A DNA stretch of 64,000 nt from Pseudomonadota bacterium (lineage in GTDB: Bacteria > Pseudomonadota > Alphaproteobacteria > Rhizobiales > Devosiaceae). The stretch spans positions 156,486 to 220,485 of the forward strand of contig JAEWBN010000020.1 in assembly GCA_023391095.1 (NCBI GenBank), given 5' to 3'. The notes beneath the pieces were generated by a model, which was given only the letters and a program-made list of their open reading frames with translations, had not been told where the DNA came from and ran no database searches. Below are positions 42,777-51,704 of this stretch, in pieces (the stretch's first letter is position 1; each line of letters opens with the position of its first letter). A program made the position numbers and the translations under genes.

Positions 42777-43403
42777 TTGGACTTCGAGAGCGACATTGCC
42801 GACATTCTGAGTGCGCGCCTGCTGCAGGAGCAGCCGGCGCTGGCTCCGGCTGCAGAACTCGTGCCCGACTGGGCGCCGACTACGCCGTTCTCGCGACCTC
42901 CCGTGCTGGCCGCGGTGCTGATTGCACTGGTCGAGCGGCCAGAAGGTTATACTGTCCTTTATACGGAGCGCTCGCCGGATCTGCGGGCTCATTCGGGCCA
43001 GGTCGCCTTTCCCGGCGGCAAGGTGGACAGCGGCGATGCGGATGCTGCGGCGGCAGCCCTGCGGGAGGCCAATGAAGAAGTTGGCATGGTGCCAGAGGAT
43101 GCCACGGTGCTGGGCTATATGCCCACCTATTATACCGGTACCAACTACCTCATCACGCCTGTCGTTGCTGCCGTGAAGCCGAGCGGGCCGTTTGTGCCCA
43201 ATCCGGGCGAGGTGCATTCGGTGTTCGAAGTGCCGCTGCGGCGCATTCTCGATGCCGGGACCTATGGCCGGTTCCGCATTTCGCGCAACGGGAAGGAGCA
43301 TTCCACCTGGCAGATCGATCATGACGGGCACATGATCTGGGGCATCACGGCCAATCTGACGCGCAAGTTCCGTGATCTGGCGCTGGGCGAGGACGCGGCA
43401 TGA
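42777..43403 (+). CDS. Nudix CoA pyrophosphatase-like protein
   Basis: The 208-aa protein has FPGGKVDSGDADAAAAALRE ANEEVG, a Nudix box with the extra PGG spacing found in CoA/acyl-CoA pyrophosphatases (NudL type), plus ERSPDLRAHSGQVAFPGG before it. It cleaves CoA to 4'-phosphopantetheine and 3',5'-ADP. The start is TTG (GTGAC before it); no ATG or GTG starts the family N-terminus. It overlaps the CCA enzyme start by 4 bp. Confidence 0.9.
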   Translation: MDFESDIADILSARLLQEQPALAPAAELVPDWAPTTPFSRPPVLAAVLIALVERPEGYTVLYTERSPDLRAHSGQVAFPGGKVDSGDADAAAAALREANEEVGMVPEDATVLGYMPTYYTGTNYLITPVVAAVKPSGPFVPNPGEVHSVFEVPLRRILDAGTYGRFRISRNGKEHSTWQIDHDGHMIWGITANLTRKFRDLALGEDAA

Positions 43404-44581
43404 TTCCGGATCGGCTGGAGGGCGCCGAGTGGCTTCAGCGGCCTGCTGTGCAAAGGATTTTCGCGGTGCTCGATGGCGCCGAAGGCAAAACGCGGGCGGT
43501 GGGTGGCGTCGTTCGCGACAGCCTGATCGGCGCGGCGCGGCAGAACACTGACATCGACATGGCGACCGAATTGCTGCCGGTCACTGTCATGCAGCGGGCA
43601 AAGGCCGCGGGAATTGCGGCCCATCCTACCGGGATCGAACATGGCACGGTGACGCTGGTGCTTGACGGTACGAGCGTCGAGGTGACGACGCTGCGGCAGG
43701 ATATCGAAACCGATGGCCGGCATGCGCAGGTGCGGTTCGGCACCGACTGGATGGCCGATGCACAGCGGCGGGACTTCACCATCAACGCACTTTACTGCCT
43801 CGCCGACGGGCGGCTTTACGACCCGCTTGGCGGAGCGGGCGACCTGATCAATGGGCGGGTGCGCTTTATCGGGGATGCCGGCCAGCGCATCGCGGAGGAT
43901 GGGCTGCGGGTCTATCGGTTCTTCCGGTTCTCGGCGAGCCACGCCCGCGAGCAGTTCGACGCGGACGGGCTTGCAGCCTGCCGCGATGCTGCGGGAAAGC
44001 TCGAGCACCTGTCGCGCGAGCGCGTGGGCCATGAGATGTGGCGCATGCTGGCGCTTCCGAAGGTGGCGCGAACGCTGGGCGTCATGGGGGAGATCGGGCT
44101 TCTGGCGCTCGATGCCAAGACCTTTCACGCGCTCCAGCGCTATGAGGCGGTGGGCGGGCAGGGGGCAGAGGCGCGGCTCGCCATCCTTGCCGGTGATGAC
44201 GTTGAACTCTTGCGTGAAGGCTGGCGTCTTTCGAGGGCGATGGGAGATGCGGCCGCGCGGATCCGAGCGGCGGCAGACCTTCTTGCCGAGGACCAGACCG
44301 GCTGGGCCGCCTACAGGTTCGGCGAACTGGCAGTGGAGGGGTTGGCCGTGGCAGCGGCGCTCGGCGACTGGCCGCGGGATCGCCTCATGGAGGCGGCGCG
44401 GGAACTGGCACGGCTGCCGGTGGCGCCCATGCCGGTCAGTGGCAAGGATCTTATCGCCCGAGGTTTTGCGCCGGGTCCCGAACTGGGGCGAGTGCTGGCG
44501 GAGCTGGAAAAGAAATGGGTCGAGAGTGGTTTCACTCTCGACCCGGATGACCTGCTAGGGACAGTCAGATCATCAAACTAG
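43400..44581 (+). CDS. cca: CCA tRNA nucleotidyltransferase
   Basis: The 393-aa protein has the class II nucleotidyltransferase marks: AVGGVVRDSLIG, NTDIDMATEL (catalytic Asp pair), ADAQRRDFTINALYCLADG and RFIGDAGQRIAEDGLRVYRFFRFSA. It adds or repairs the 3' CCA end of tRNAs. The ATG overlaps the Nudix stop. The last part beyond residue 230 is the variable helical body and tail. Confidence 0.95.
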   Translation: MIPDRLEGAEWLQRPAVQRIFAVLDGAEGKTRAVGGVVRDSLIGAARQNTDIDMATELLPVTVMQRAKAAGIAAHPTGIEHGTVTLVLDGTSVEVTTLRQDIETDGRHAQVRFGTDWMADAQRRDFTINALYCLADGRLYDPLGGAGDLINGRVRFIGDAGQRIAEDGLRVYRFFRFSASHAREQFDADGLAACRDAAGKLEHLSRERVGHEMWRMLALPKVARTLGVMGEIGLLALDAKTFHALQRYEAVGGQGAEARLAILAGDDVELLREGWRLSRAMGDAAARIRAAADLLAEDQTGWAAYRFGELAVEGLAVAAALGDWPRDRLMEAARELARLPVAPMPVSGKDLIARGFAPGPELGRVLAELEKKWVESGFTLDPDDLLGTVRSSN

Positions 44582-44587
44582 CCTTGG

Positions 44588-44764
44588 CTAACGCACATCG
44601 ACGATGCGTTCCTTGATGCGCTCGACCATTTCGGGGCGCACGTCGGTTTCGCCATTGATGTTTCTCATGTTTTCGACCGCGCGACGGACAACTTCGGCTT
44701 CTTCCTCGGCCTGGACATGCCAGGTGGAGCCGGGAATGAGCGTGCCGGAATCAAAGCGTTTCAT
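44588..44764 (-). CDS. Small hypothetical protein, 58 aa
   Basis: This 58-aa protein starts MKRFDSGTLIPGSTWHVQAE and continues with acidic and basic helix-forming residues (EEEAEVVRRAVENMRN). It has a perfect ribosome site (AAGGAGGTT) 7 bp before the ATG, better than most genes here. It lies 67 bp downstream of the AAA ATPase on the same strand and ends just before cca converges. No signal peptide or membrane span. The function is unknown. Confidence 0.75.
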   Translation of the reverse strand: MKRFDSGTLIPGSTWHVQAEEEAEVVRRAVENMRNINGETDVRPEMVERIKERIVDVR

Positions 44765-44831
44765 TGCTGAACCTCCTTCGTTCGCGTCCGTGATGCGGTC
44801 AGAGCAAACGCGGCAGGGCGTCAGAGGTTCC

Positions 44832-45965
44832 CTAGTCGTCCGCAAAGATACCGATGTCGGAGAGGCCCTCGATCCAGGTGCTGCCGTCGCGACGGACCAC
44901 CGTGCGCGGCAGGACGCCGGTTTCCCCGGCGATGGCTTCAGCCAGGCGCGGCGAGTGGGTGACGATCCAGACCTGCGTCCGCTCGGCGGCGCGGCCGATG
45001 ACGCGGGCCAAGGCGGGCAAGAGATCAGGGTGCAATGAGGCTTCAGGCTCGTTAAGGGCGATGAAGGGCGGCAGTCGATAGGCCAAAAGGGCCCCCAACA
45101 GCGCCAGAAATTGCAGTGTGCCGTCGGAGAGTTCGGCCTGCCCGAAGGGGTGATGGCCGAGTTCGGGGAAGACCATGGCGAAGGAAGCGTCCTGGCCGGG
45201 CGCAGGAATGGCGAGCCGGGCACCGGGAAAGGCGTGCTCGATGGCCGCGTCGAGATCGACCGTATCGCCGCGAATGTGCCGCAGTGTTGCGAAGACGGCG
45301 CCGAGATTGCCGCCATCTGCGTCGAGGGTCGGTGCGGTAATGGCCAGGGATGGTCGTCGGAGGGGCGAATCGCGGTCGGTGCGGAAGCCGTGGTAGAAGC
45401 GCCAGGCCGAAAGCAGATGCCTGATGGTATCGACCTCGGGCAGGGTGCCGCGCAGTTCCGACAGGGCGGTTTCGCTCGCCAGCAGGGGCAGGTCCAGCGT
45501 CCGCCGTGCGCCGGTTTCGTCCCGGTACCAGACGGCAGGGCCTTTGCGTTCGAGCAGGGTGACGGGGCGGCGGCCGGGCAGAACCAGGCTTTCCGCCTTG
45601 ATCAGGGGCTCCTGGCTGAAGGCGGCATCGTCAGGCGTACCAAAGCCGATCTCGACCCGGTAACGCGGCACCAGCGGCGCCTCGTGGTCGTCGGGCATTG
45701 TGGTTTCGAGCCCCACTTCGAGCGCAATGCGCCGGGCTTCCCCGGTCTTGCGCTCACCGGCCCAGAGGGCGGAGGCAAGGCCTCCTTCGCGGGCAAGTGC
45801 CGCGGTGAGGCCACCGGTCGCTGCAGCATGGAGCAGTTCAAGGGCGCGATAAAGATTGGTCTTGCCCACGCCATTGCCGCCGGTGAGCACGGTCAGGCGG
45901 CGCAAGGGCAGGCGAATGGACCGGACGGAGCGGTAGCCCCTGATTTCGAGGTCGGTGAGCGACAT
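44832..45965 (-). CDS. AAA ATPase of the RecF/OLD-like class
   Basis: The 377-aa protein starts with IRGYRSVRSIRLPLRRLTVL and the Walker A loop GGNGVGKTN. The ABC-type signature is ELSDGTLQFLALLGALL and Walker B is PPFIALNEPEASLHPDLL, with a D-loop His in WIVTHSPRLAEA. Such stand-alone SMC/RecF-like ATPases take part in DNA repair or defence, but the nuclease partner of OLD systems is absent. It lies in the trmL-hemF run and its role is unknown. Confidence 0.85.
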   Translation of the reverse strand: MSLTDLEIRGYRSVRSIRLPLRRLTVLTGGNGVGKTNLYRALELLHAAATGGLTAALAREGGLASALWAGERKTGEARRIALEVGLETTMPDDHEAPLVPRYRVEIGFGTPDDAAFSQEPLIKAESLVLPGRRPVTLLERKGPAVWYRDETGARRTLDLPLLASETALSELRGTLPEVDTIRHLLSAWRFYHGFRTDRDSPLRRPSLAITAPTLDADGGNLGAVFATLRHIRGDTVDLDAAIEHAFPGARLAIPAPGQDASFAMVFPELGHHPFGQAELSDGTLQFLALLGALLAYRLPPFIALNEPEASLHPDLLPALARVIGRAAERTQVWIVTHSPRLAEAIAGETGVLPRTVVRRDGSTWIEGLSDIGIFADD

Positions 45966-46016
45966 GGCCGGACTTAAACAGAGTTGCCCGTTCCGGCCAA
46001 GGTCAGCGCGTTGGCA

Positions 46017-46889
46017 TCAGGGCCACTTCACCGCCGGAGGCATGGAGGAGAGGATGGAATTCACATTGCCGCCGGTCTTCAGCCCGAATGTGGTGCCGCG
46101 ATCGTAGAGCAGGTTGAATTCCACGTAGCGGCCGCGCCGGACCAGTTGTTCGTCGCGTTCGGCTTCGGACCAGGGCTTTTCGAAATTGCGGCGCACGAGG
46201 CGAGGGTAGATGTCGAGGAAGGCTTCGCCGACCGCGCGGGTGAAGGCGAAATCGGCATCCCAGTCGCCGGAATTGAAATGGTCGTAGAAGATGCCACCGA
46301 TGCCGCGCGGTTCATTGCGGTGCGGCAGGAAGAAATACTCGTCGCACCAGGTCTTGAAGCGATCATAGTCGACGCCGGGGCGGTTCTCGCAAGCCGCCTG
46401 CATAGCGGCGTGGAAATCAACCGTGTCCTGATCGATCTGGGTGCGGCGCGCATCGAGCACAGGGGTAAGGTCGGCGCCGCCGCCCCACCACTGCTTGCCG
46501 GTGACGATCATGCGGGTGTTCATATGAACGGCCGGCACATGCGGGTTCCAGGGATGCACGATCAGCGAAATGCCCGAGGACCAGAATTCGGTGCCTGCTT
46601 CGGTGCCGGGCATCTGGCGGGCGAAATCGTCGCTGAAATGGCCGTGGACGGTGGAAATGTGCACGCCGGCCTTTTCGAAGACGCGGCCATGGAGCATGCC
46701 CATCTCGCCGCCGCCACCCCCGGCGCGCTGCCAGGGCGTGCGCTCGAAGGCGCCAGGCTGCATGTTGGCATGGATGCCGATGGCTTCGCGCTCGATGGCT
46801 TCGAACTCGGCATGGATACGGTCGCGCAGCGTGCGGAACCAGGCGCTGGCGGTCTCTTTCTTGGCGTCGATGTCGTGCGGCAGTGTCAT
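46017..46889 (-). CDS. hemF: Oxygen-dependent coproporphyrinogen III oxidase
   Basis: The 290-aa enzyme decarboxylates coproporphyrinogen III to protoporphyrinogen IX, using oxygen. Its characteristic segments are GGGGGEMGMLHGRVFEKAGV, SLIVHPWNPHVPAVHMNTR (with conserved His), KTWCDEYFFLPHRNEPRG and RGRYVEFNLLYDRGTTFGL near the C-terminus. It follows trmL after 17 bp. Haem made through it would serve the cytochrome bc1 genes encoded divergently just beyond. Confidence 0.97.
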   Translation of the reverse strand: MTLPHDIDAKKETASAWFRTLRDRIHAEFEAIEREAIGIHANMQPGAFERTPWQRAGGGGGEMGMLHGRVFEKAGVHISTVHGHFSDDFARQMPGTEAGTEFWSSGISLIVHPWNPHVPAVHMNTRMIVTGKQWWGGGADLTPVLDARRTQIDQDTVDFHAAMQAACENRPGVDYDRFKTWCDEYFFLPHRNEPRGIGGIFYDHFNSGDWDADFAFTRAVGEAFLDIYPRLVRRNFEKPWSEAERDEQLVRRGRYVEFNLLYDRGTTFGLKTGGNVNSILSSMPPAVKWP

Positions 46890-46906
46890 GGCAGTGGCAT
46901 GGACCT

Positions 46907-47377
46907 TCAGCGCAAAAGAGTAAAGCCACCAGTCTGTCGCATGGCTTCGCCCAGGATCATGCTGCCGGCCAGGGCCACGTTGATCGAGCGCAGGCCCGGC
47001 TGCATCGGAATGCGGATGCGCAGGTCGGCGATCTCGGCGACTTCGTCGGGCACGCCGGCGCTTTCGCGGCCAAGAAGCAGGATGTCGCCGTCGGCAAAGG
47101 CACTGTCATAGGCCGACTGGCTGGATTTGGTGGTGAGAAGGACTAGACGGCGGCCGTTCTGCGCCCGCCACGCCTCAAAGGCCCCGAAACTGGCGTGCTC
47201 GACCAGCGCGGCGCGGTCGAGATAATCCATGCCGCTGCGGGCCAGCGTCTGGCGGGTTATGGCAAAGCCTGCAGGATGGATTACATGCACCGGAACGCCC
47301 ATGCAGGCGCCCAGGCGCAGCAGGGTGCCGGTATTGGCGGCGATGTCGGGCTGATAAAGGGCAAGGTCGATTGCCAC
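46907..47377 (-). CDS. trmL: tRNA (cytidine(34)-2'-O)-methyltransferase
   Basis: The 156-aa SPOUT methyltransferase modifies the wobble base of tRNA-Leu. Visible knot motifs are YQPDIAANTGTLLRL (motif 1), LLLGRESAGVPDEV (motif 2) and LRIRIPMQPGLRSINVALAG (motif 3). The length is that of E. coli TrmL. The start is GTG, with a purine-rich GGAGAGCGGA before it. It is the first gene of the trmL-hemF run. Confidence 0.95.
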   Translation of the reverse strand: MAIDLALYQPDIAANTGTLLRLGACMGVPVHVIHPAGFAITRQTLARSGMDYLDRAALVEHASFGAFEAWRAQNGRRLVLLTTKSSQSAYDSAFADGDILLLGRESAGVPDEVAEIADLRIRIPMQPGLRSINVALAGSMILGEAMRQTGGFTLLR

Positions 47378-47600
47378 GCTCTGGCTCCGCTCTCCAAACG
47401 GCCGGAAACCCGGCTTGGCTCGGGTATAGTGTCGCAGTTGTGGGCTGTCACCGCCCGCGCACTGGACAAGTTCCCATGACAGTGCAAAAAGACCCTACCT
47501 GACGGACCGCTTGAGGGCGGCCGGCTTGTCGATTCCGCCTACGCGGTCGATGCTGCCGGAGCCGGTGCCGTCAATCCTAGATCGTACGGGGATACGGACC

Positions 47601-48128
47601 TTGGCCACGCATACTGAACACTCATCCACCAACCGGCGGGACTTCCTCTATGTCGCCACGGGCGCTGTCGGCGCTGTCGGCGCCGCCGCCGTGGTCTGGC
47701 CGCTGATCAACCAGCTCAATCCCGACGCCTCGACCCTGGCGCTGGCCAGCATTGAATTCGATGTTGGCGCGATTCCCGAGGGTCAGTCGGTGACCATCAC
47801 CTGGCGCGGCCTGCCGGTCTTCGTGCGTCACCGCACGGAAGCTGAAATCGCCGAAGCCAAGGCCGTGCCGCTGGCCGACCTCAAGGACCCCGAGACCGAC
47901 GAGCAGCGCACCAAGGAAGGTCACGAGCAGTGGCTGATCATGATCGCCAACTGCACCCATCTCGGTTGCGTTCCCGTGGGCGAAGCCGGCGATTTCGACG
48001 GCTGGTTCTGCCCGTGCCACGGTTCGCACTATGACACGGCCGGCCGTATCCGCCGTGGCCCGGCGCCGTCCAACCTTGTGGTGCCACCTTATGAATTCGT
48101 CAGCGATACGCTGGTCCAGATCGGCTAG
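47601..48128 (+). CDS. petA: Ubiquinol-cytochrome c reductase Rieske iron-sulfur subunit
   Basis: The 175-aa protein carries the Rieske [2Fe-2S] cluster: CTHLGC and CPCHGSHYD, each with one Cys and one His ligand. Its N-terminal Tat signal is RRDFLYVATGAVGAVGA. The start is taken as a TTG, which gives the usual alphaproteobacterial length and N-terminus; an ATG at 47550 would add 17 residues. It opens the petABC operon of complex III, which oxidises quinol and drives protons out. Confidence 0.93.
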   Translation: MATHTEHSSTNRRDFLYVATGAVGAVGAAAVVWPLINQLNPDASTLALASIEFDVGAIPEGQSVTITWRGLPVFVRHRTEAEIAEAKAVPLADLKDPETDEQRTKEGHEQWLIMIANCTHLGCVPVGEAGDFDGWFCPCHGSHYDTAGRIRRGPAPSNLVVPPYEFVSDTLVQIG

Positions 48129-48142
48129 TGGGGGCTTTTCCG

Positions 48143-49396
48143 ATGTCTGAACACTCTACCTATACTCCGGGAAGCGCCGTCGAGAAGTGGCTGGATGACC
48201 GCCTGCCAGTGGTGCGGTTCGCCAAAGAACACCTCATGGACTTCCCCACGCCCAAGAACCTCAACTATTGGTGGACCTTTGGCGCCATCCTGGTGATGTG
48301 CCTTGGCGTGCAGATCGTGACCGGCGTCATTCTGGCCATGCACTACACGCCCAACGTGGCGATGGCCTTCGACTCGGTCGAGCACATTCGTCGCGACGTG
48401 GCCGGTGGCCGCGTGATCCAGGCCGTGCACGCCGTTGGCGCCTCGATGTTCTTCGTCGCGCTCTATATCCACATGTTCCGCGGCCTCTTCTACGGCTCGT
48501 ACAAGGCTCCGCGCGAAATCATCTGGATCCTGGGCGTTGTCCTGTTCCTGCTCGTCACCGCGACCGCCTTCATGGGCTACATCCTGCCCTGGGGCCAGAT
48601 GTCCTTCTGGGGCGCGACGGTTATCTCGAACATCTTCTCGGCCATTCCGCTGGTCGGCGAGAACATCAAGCAGCTCGTGCTGGGCGGCTTCTCGGTGGGC
48701 AATCCGACGCTCAACCGCTTCTTCTCGCTGCACTACCTGCTGCCGTTCATCATCGCTGCCGTGGTGGCACTCCACATCTGGGCGCTCCATGTTCCGGGCA
48801 ACAACAACCCGATCGGCGTCGAAGTGAAGGACAGCCGCGATACCGTTCCCTTCCATCCGTACTATACGATGAAGGACCTGTTCGCGATGGTGCTGTTCAT
48901 GATCCCGTTTGCCTGGTTCGTGTTCTTCGCGCCGGACATCCTGGGTCACCCCGACAACTACATCATGGCCAACAGCCAGGTGACGCCGGCCCATATCGTG
49001 CCCGAATGGTACCTGCTGCCCTTCTATACGATCCTGCGCGCCATCGACTTCAACATCCTGTTCATCGACTCCAAGCTGGGCGGCGTGATCGCCATGGGCG
49101 GCGCGATGGTGATGCTGCTGGTCGTGCCGTGGCTGGATACGTCCAAGGTCCGCGCCGGCACCTTCCGTCCGCTGTTCCGTTGGTTCTACGCACTGTTCGT
49201 GATCAACTTCATCGGGCTCATGTATCTGGGCGCTCAGCCGGCCGAGGGCATCTATACCGTGCTCGCCAAGGTCTGCACCGCCTACTACTTCATCTACTTC
49301 CTGGTTGTGCTGCCCGTTCTGTCGCGCATCGAAACGCCGAAGCCGCTGCCGACCAGCATTTCCGAGAGTGTTCTCGGCAATAAGGCACACGCGTGA
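48143..49396 (+). CDS. petB: Cytochrome b of the bc1 complex
   Basis: The 417-aa protein has eight membrane helices and the paired haem-ligand histidines: VIQAVHAVGASMFFVALYIH (helix II) and SLHYLLPFIIAAVVALHIWAL (helix IV). The Qo site loop reads PEWYLLPFYTILRAI. The length fits bacterial petB. A GGGGG site precedes the ATG, and the gene is followed at once by petC. Confidence 0.97.
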   Translation: MSEHSTYTPGSAVEKWLDDRLPVVRFAKEHLMDFPTPKNLNYWWTFGAILVMCLGVQIVTGVILAMHYTPNVAMAFDSVEHIRRDVAGGRVIQAVHAVGASMFFVALYIHMFRGLFYGSYKAPREIIWILGVVLFLLVTATAFMGYILPWGQMSFWGATVISNIFSAIPLVGENIKQLVLGGFSVGNPTLNRFFSLHYLLPFIIAAVVALHIWALHVPGNNNPIGVEVKDSRDTVPFHPYYTMKDLFAMVLFMIPFAWFVFFAPDILGHPDNYIMANSQVTPAHIVPEWYLLPFYTILRAIDFNILFIDSKLGGVIAMGGAMVMLLVVPWLDTSKVRAGTFRPLFRWFYALFVINFIGLMYLGAQPAEGIYTVLAKVCTAYYFIYFLVVLPVLSRIETPKPLPTSISESVLGNKAHA

Positions 49397-49410
49397 TCGG
49401 GGCGGCTACC

Positions 49411-50280
49411 ATGTTCAAGAACAAGATCATCATCGCCGCTCTGGCTGCCATGCTCGGCATGGCCGCCGCTCCTGCCCAGGCTGCCGAAGGCGGCCTGATC
49501 CCGGAGCGCCAGGCCTGGAGCTTCGCAGGTATCTTCGGTACCTATGACCAGAACCAGTTGCAGCGCGGCTTCCAGGTTTTCCGGGAAGTGTGTGCAAGCT
49601 GCCACGGCGCGCGCCTCATGGCGTTCCGCAACCTGTCCGAGCCCGGTGGTCCGGAATTCTCCGAAGCCCAGGTCAAGGCGCTGGCCACCGAGTATGACGT
49701 AGCCGATCCGCTGGCCGATGGCGGCCTGCGTCCGGGCGTGGCTGCCGACCGCTGGCCGTCGCCCTTCGCCAACGAGCAGGAAGCCCGCGACGCCAATGGC
49801 GGTTCGTACCCCCCTGACTTCTCGGTTCTGGCCAAGGCGCGCGGCGTTGCCGACCCGTTCCCGACCTGGGTCTTCAACTACTTCACGGCCTACCAGGAAG
49901 GTGGCGCGGACTATATCCATGGCCTCCTCGTCGGCTACCACGACGAAGTGCCCGAAAGTGCACCGCACAGTGCCGACGGCGAGCCCTTCGTGTTGCCGGA
50001 AGGCAAGTACTACAACGACTACTTCCCCGGCCACGCCATCGGCATGGCGCCGCCGCTGGCCGACGGTCAGGTGACCTACGTGCCGGGTGAAAACGGCGTT
50101 GCCGTTCCGGAAACGGTGGACCAGTACGCCCAGGACGTGGCTGCATTCATGATGTGGATGGCCGAGCCGCACCTGGTGAGCCGCAAGCAGACCGGTTTCG
50201 TGGTCCTGCTGTTCCTCGTGCTCTTTGCGGGCCTGATGTATGCGACCAAGCGCAAGCTCTGGGCCGGCATCGAGCACTAA
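49411..50280 (+). CDS. petC: Cytochrome c1 of the bc1 complex
   Basis: The 289-aa protein has a signal peptide (AAAPAQA before AEGG), the haem motif CASCH near residue 60 and a C-terminal anchor helix (GFVVLLFLVLFAGLMYATKRK). The axial Met is in the GMAPPLADG region. The ATG at 49411 is preferred to a GTG 18 bp earlier that overlaps the petB stop. It passes electrons to soluble cytochrome c. A strong terminator follows. Confidence 0.96.
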   Translation: MFKNKIIIAALAAMLGMAAAPAQAAEGGLIPERQAWSFAGIFGTYDQNQLQRGFQVFREVCASCHGARLMAFRNLSEPGGPEFSEAQVKALATEYDVADPLADGGLRPGVAADRWPSPFANEQEARDANGGSYPPDFSVLAKARGVADPFPTWVFNYFTAYQEGGADYIHGLLVGYHDEVPESAPHSADGEPFVLPEGKYYNDYFPGHAIGMAPPLADGQVTYVPGENGVAVPETVDQYAQDVAAFMMWMAEPHLVSRKQTGFVVLLFLVLFAGLMYATKRKLWAGIEH

Positions 50281-50310
50281 GCCAAAGCACACTCGGCTGA
50301 TACGCAATTG

Positions 50311-50336
50311 AAGAGGCCCTCTGGGGCCTCTTTTCT
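50311..50336 (+). terminator. Terminator after petC
   Basis: AGAGGCCC pairs with GGGCCTCT around a short loop, followed by a run of T (TTTTCTTTT). It ends the petABC transcript. Confidence 0.85.
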
Positions 50337-50442
50337 TTTGGGCTTTGCGGCAAAAAGCGACAGGCGCAGATCCGTGAACCCCTTGCCAATCTCGGGCTTT
50401 GCCACGATATTCCAAGCCGTTCCGGTTGTTGGAGGGATTGCG

Positions 50443-50637
50443 ATGTCCGCCATTCGCCTGGCCGTCACCGTGGCCAGTACCGTGCTTACCGTCAGCCGCC
50501 ACCCGGCGGTGCGCGCTGGCGTGCAGGCCGTGGTGAACAACCCCAAGACGCGCGAAACCGCGATCAATACGACCCGCAATGTGGCCTATAATGCGGGCGT
50601 CATCGCCCGGCATCTTCTCGGCCGCAACAAGTCCTGA
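50443..50637 (+). CDS. Small hypothetical protein, 64 aa
   Basis: The protein begins MSAIRLAVTVASTVLTVSRH and is rich in small residues and Asn-Arg (NPKTRETAINTTRNVAYNAG). It has one hydrophobic stretch near the start that is too short to be a sure membrane helix. A strong ribosome site (TTGGAGGGATTG) supports it. It lies between petC and apt, just after the petC terminator. Function unknown. Confidence 0.65.
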   Translation: MSAIRLAVTVASTVLTVSRHPAVRAGVQAVVNNPKTRETAINTTRNVAYNAGVIARHLLGRNKS

Positions 50638-50665
50638 CCTCTCCCTCCAGCTTTCAAGGCCCTCG

Positions 50666-51199
50666 ATGTCGCTCGACCTGAAGTCGCTCGTCCGCACGAT
50701 TCCGGACTATCCCAAAAAGGGAATCCTGTTCCGCGATATCACGACGCTGATCGAGCATCCGGAGGGGTTCAAGGACAGTATTGAGCAGATCGCCAGCCGG
50801 TATCGCGGGCAGGGCATTACCCATGTCGCGGGCATCGAGGCGCGGGGCTTCATCTTTGGCGCAGGCGTCGCCATTGCGCTCGGCACGGGCTTCATTCCCA
50901 TCCGCAAGAAGGGCAAGCTGCCCGGCGAGACAATCGGCCAGAACTACGCGCTCGAATACGGTGTCGATACGATCGAGATCCATGCCGACGTGGTGGGAGC
51001 GGGCGACCGCGTCCTATTGGTCGATGACCTCATTGCCACCGGGGGCACGGCCATTGCCGCGGTGGGTCTGTTGCGCCGAACCGGCGCACAGTGCGATGAC
51101 GCCGCATTCGTGATCGACCTCCCCGATATCGGCGGAGCCGCAAAGCTGCAGGCCGAAGGCGTCGCCGTCCGTTCGCTGATGGCGTTCGAGGGACACTAG
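50666..51199 (+). CDS. apt: Adenine phosphoribosyltransferase
   Basis: The 177-aa enzyme makes AMP from adenine and PRPP, competing with adenine deaminase for adenine. The PRPP motif is VLLVDDLIATGGTAIAAV; other marks are PDYPKKGILFRDITTLI and EARGFIFGAGVA. The length matches Apt in general. Confidence 0.96.
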   Translation: MSLDLKSLVRTIPDYPKKGILFRDITTLIEHPEGFKDSIEQIASRYRGQGITHVAGIEARGFIFGAGVAIALGTGFIPIRKKGKLPGETIGQNYALEYGVDTIEIHADVVGAGDRVLLVDDLIATGGTAIAAVGLLRRTGAQCDDAAFVIDLPDIGGAAKLQAEGVAVRSLMAFEGH

Positions 51200-51234
51200 G
51201 CCAGCGCTTCCCCCGCGTTCTGCAGGAAAGGGCG

Positions 51235-51633
51235 TCACCAGTTGGTTGCGCCGTCCATCTGCTCGACCACGACCTGCGACCAGTCGAGTTCATCCACGAG
51301 GTTGAGGTTGACCGCATAAATCCGCGTCGTCGGTAGTGCCGTGGCGTCGCCGTTTTTGGGCGTGCCGTCGGCATTGTACATCGACGCCCAGTCCGGAGAG
51401 TCGCCCCAGGTCTGGATGCCGCAGCGGCTGCAGAAATGATGCTGGTTCATGCCGCTGGCGGAATAGGTGGCCTCGGCCTCGCGGGACACAAAGGTCAGCT
51501 CGTCCGGACTATAATAGGCCCAGATGGCGCCGGTGCGGGCACAGAAACTGCAATTGCAGGACTTGGCGGAGGTCGGCTGGGCGGGCAGCGTGATGCGCGT
51601 CGCCCCGCAGTGACAAGTGGCTTGAAGGGTCAT
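51235..51633 (-). CDS. GFA/CENP-V family zinc protein
   Basis: The 132-aa protein has the zinc-binding pattern of the glutathione-dependent formaldehyde-activating fold: CHCGA, SCNCSFCARTG and FCSRCGIQTW. ATG 51633 was chosen. Despite the family name, most members have unknown substrates and need not act on formaldehyde. Confidence 0.88.
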   Translation of the reverse strand: MTLQATCHCGATRITLPAQPTSAKSCNCSFCARTGAIWAYYSPDELTFVSREAEATYSASGMNQHHFCSRCGIQTWGDSPDWASMYNADGTPKNGDATALPTTRIYAVNLNLVDELDWSQVVVEQMDGATNW

Positions 51634-51704
51634 GGCTGGCTCCGGATTGCGGTTTCCCACCCTGCCTCCGGGGCGCGCCAGAACATGTCAGCACGCCGGG
51701 CGCA

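Noticed and set aside
44832..45965. A defence system built around the OLD-like ATPase
   Set aside because: No nuclease, reverse transcriptase or toxin gene is adjacent.
47378..47600. A tRNA or promoter in the petA leader
   Set aside because: No cloverleaf could be folded and no convincing -35/-10 pair was seen.
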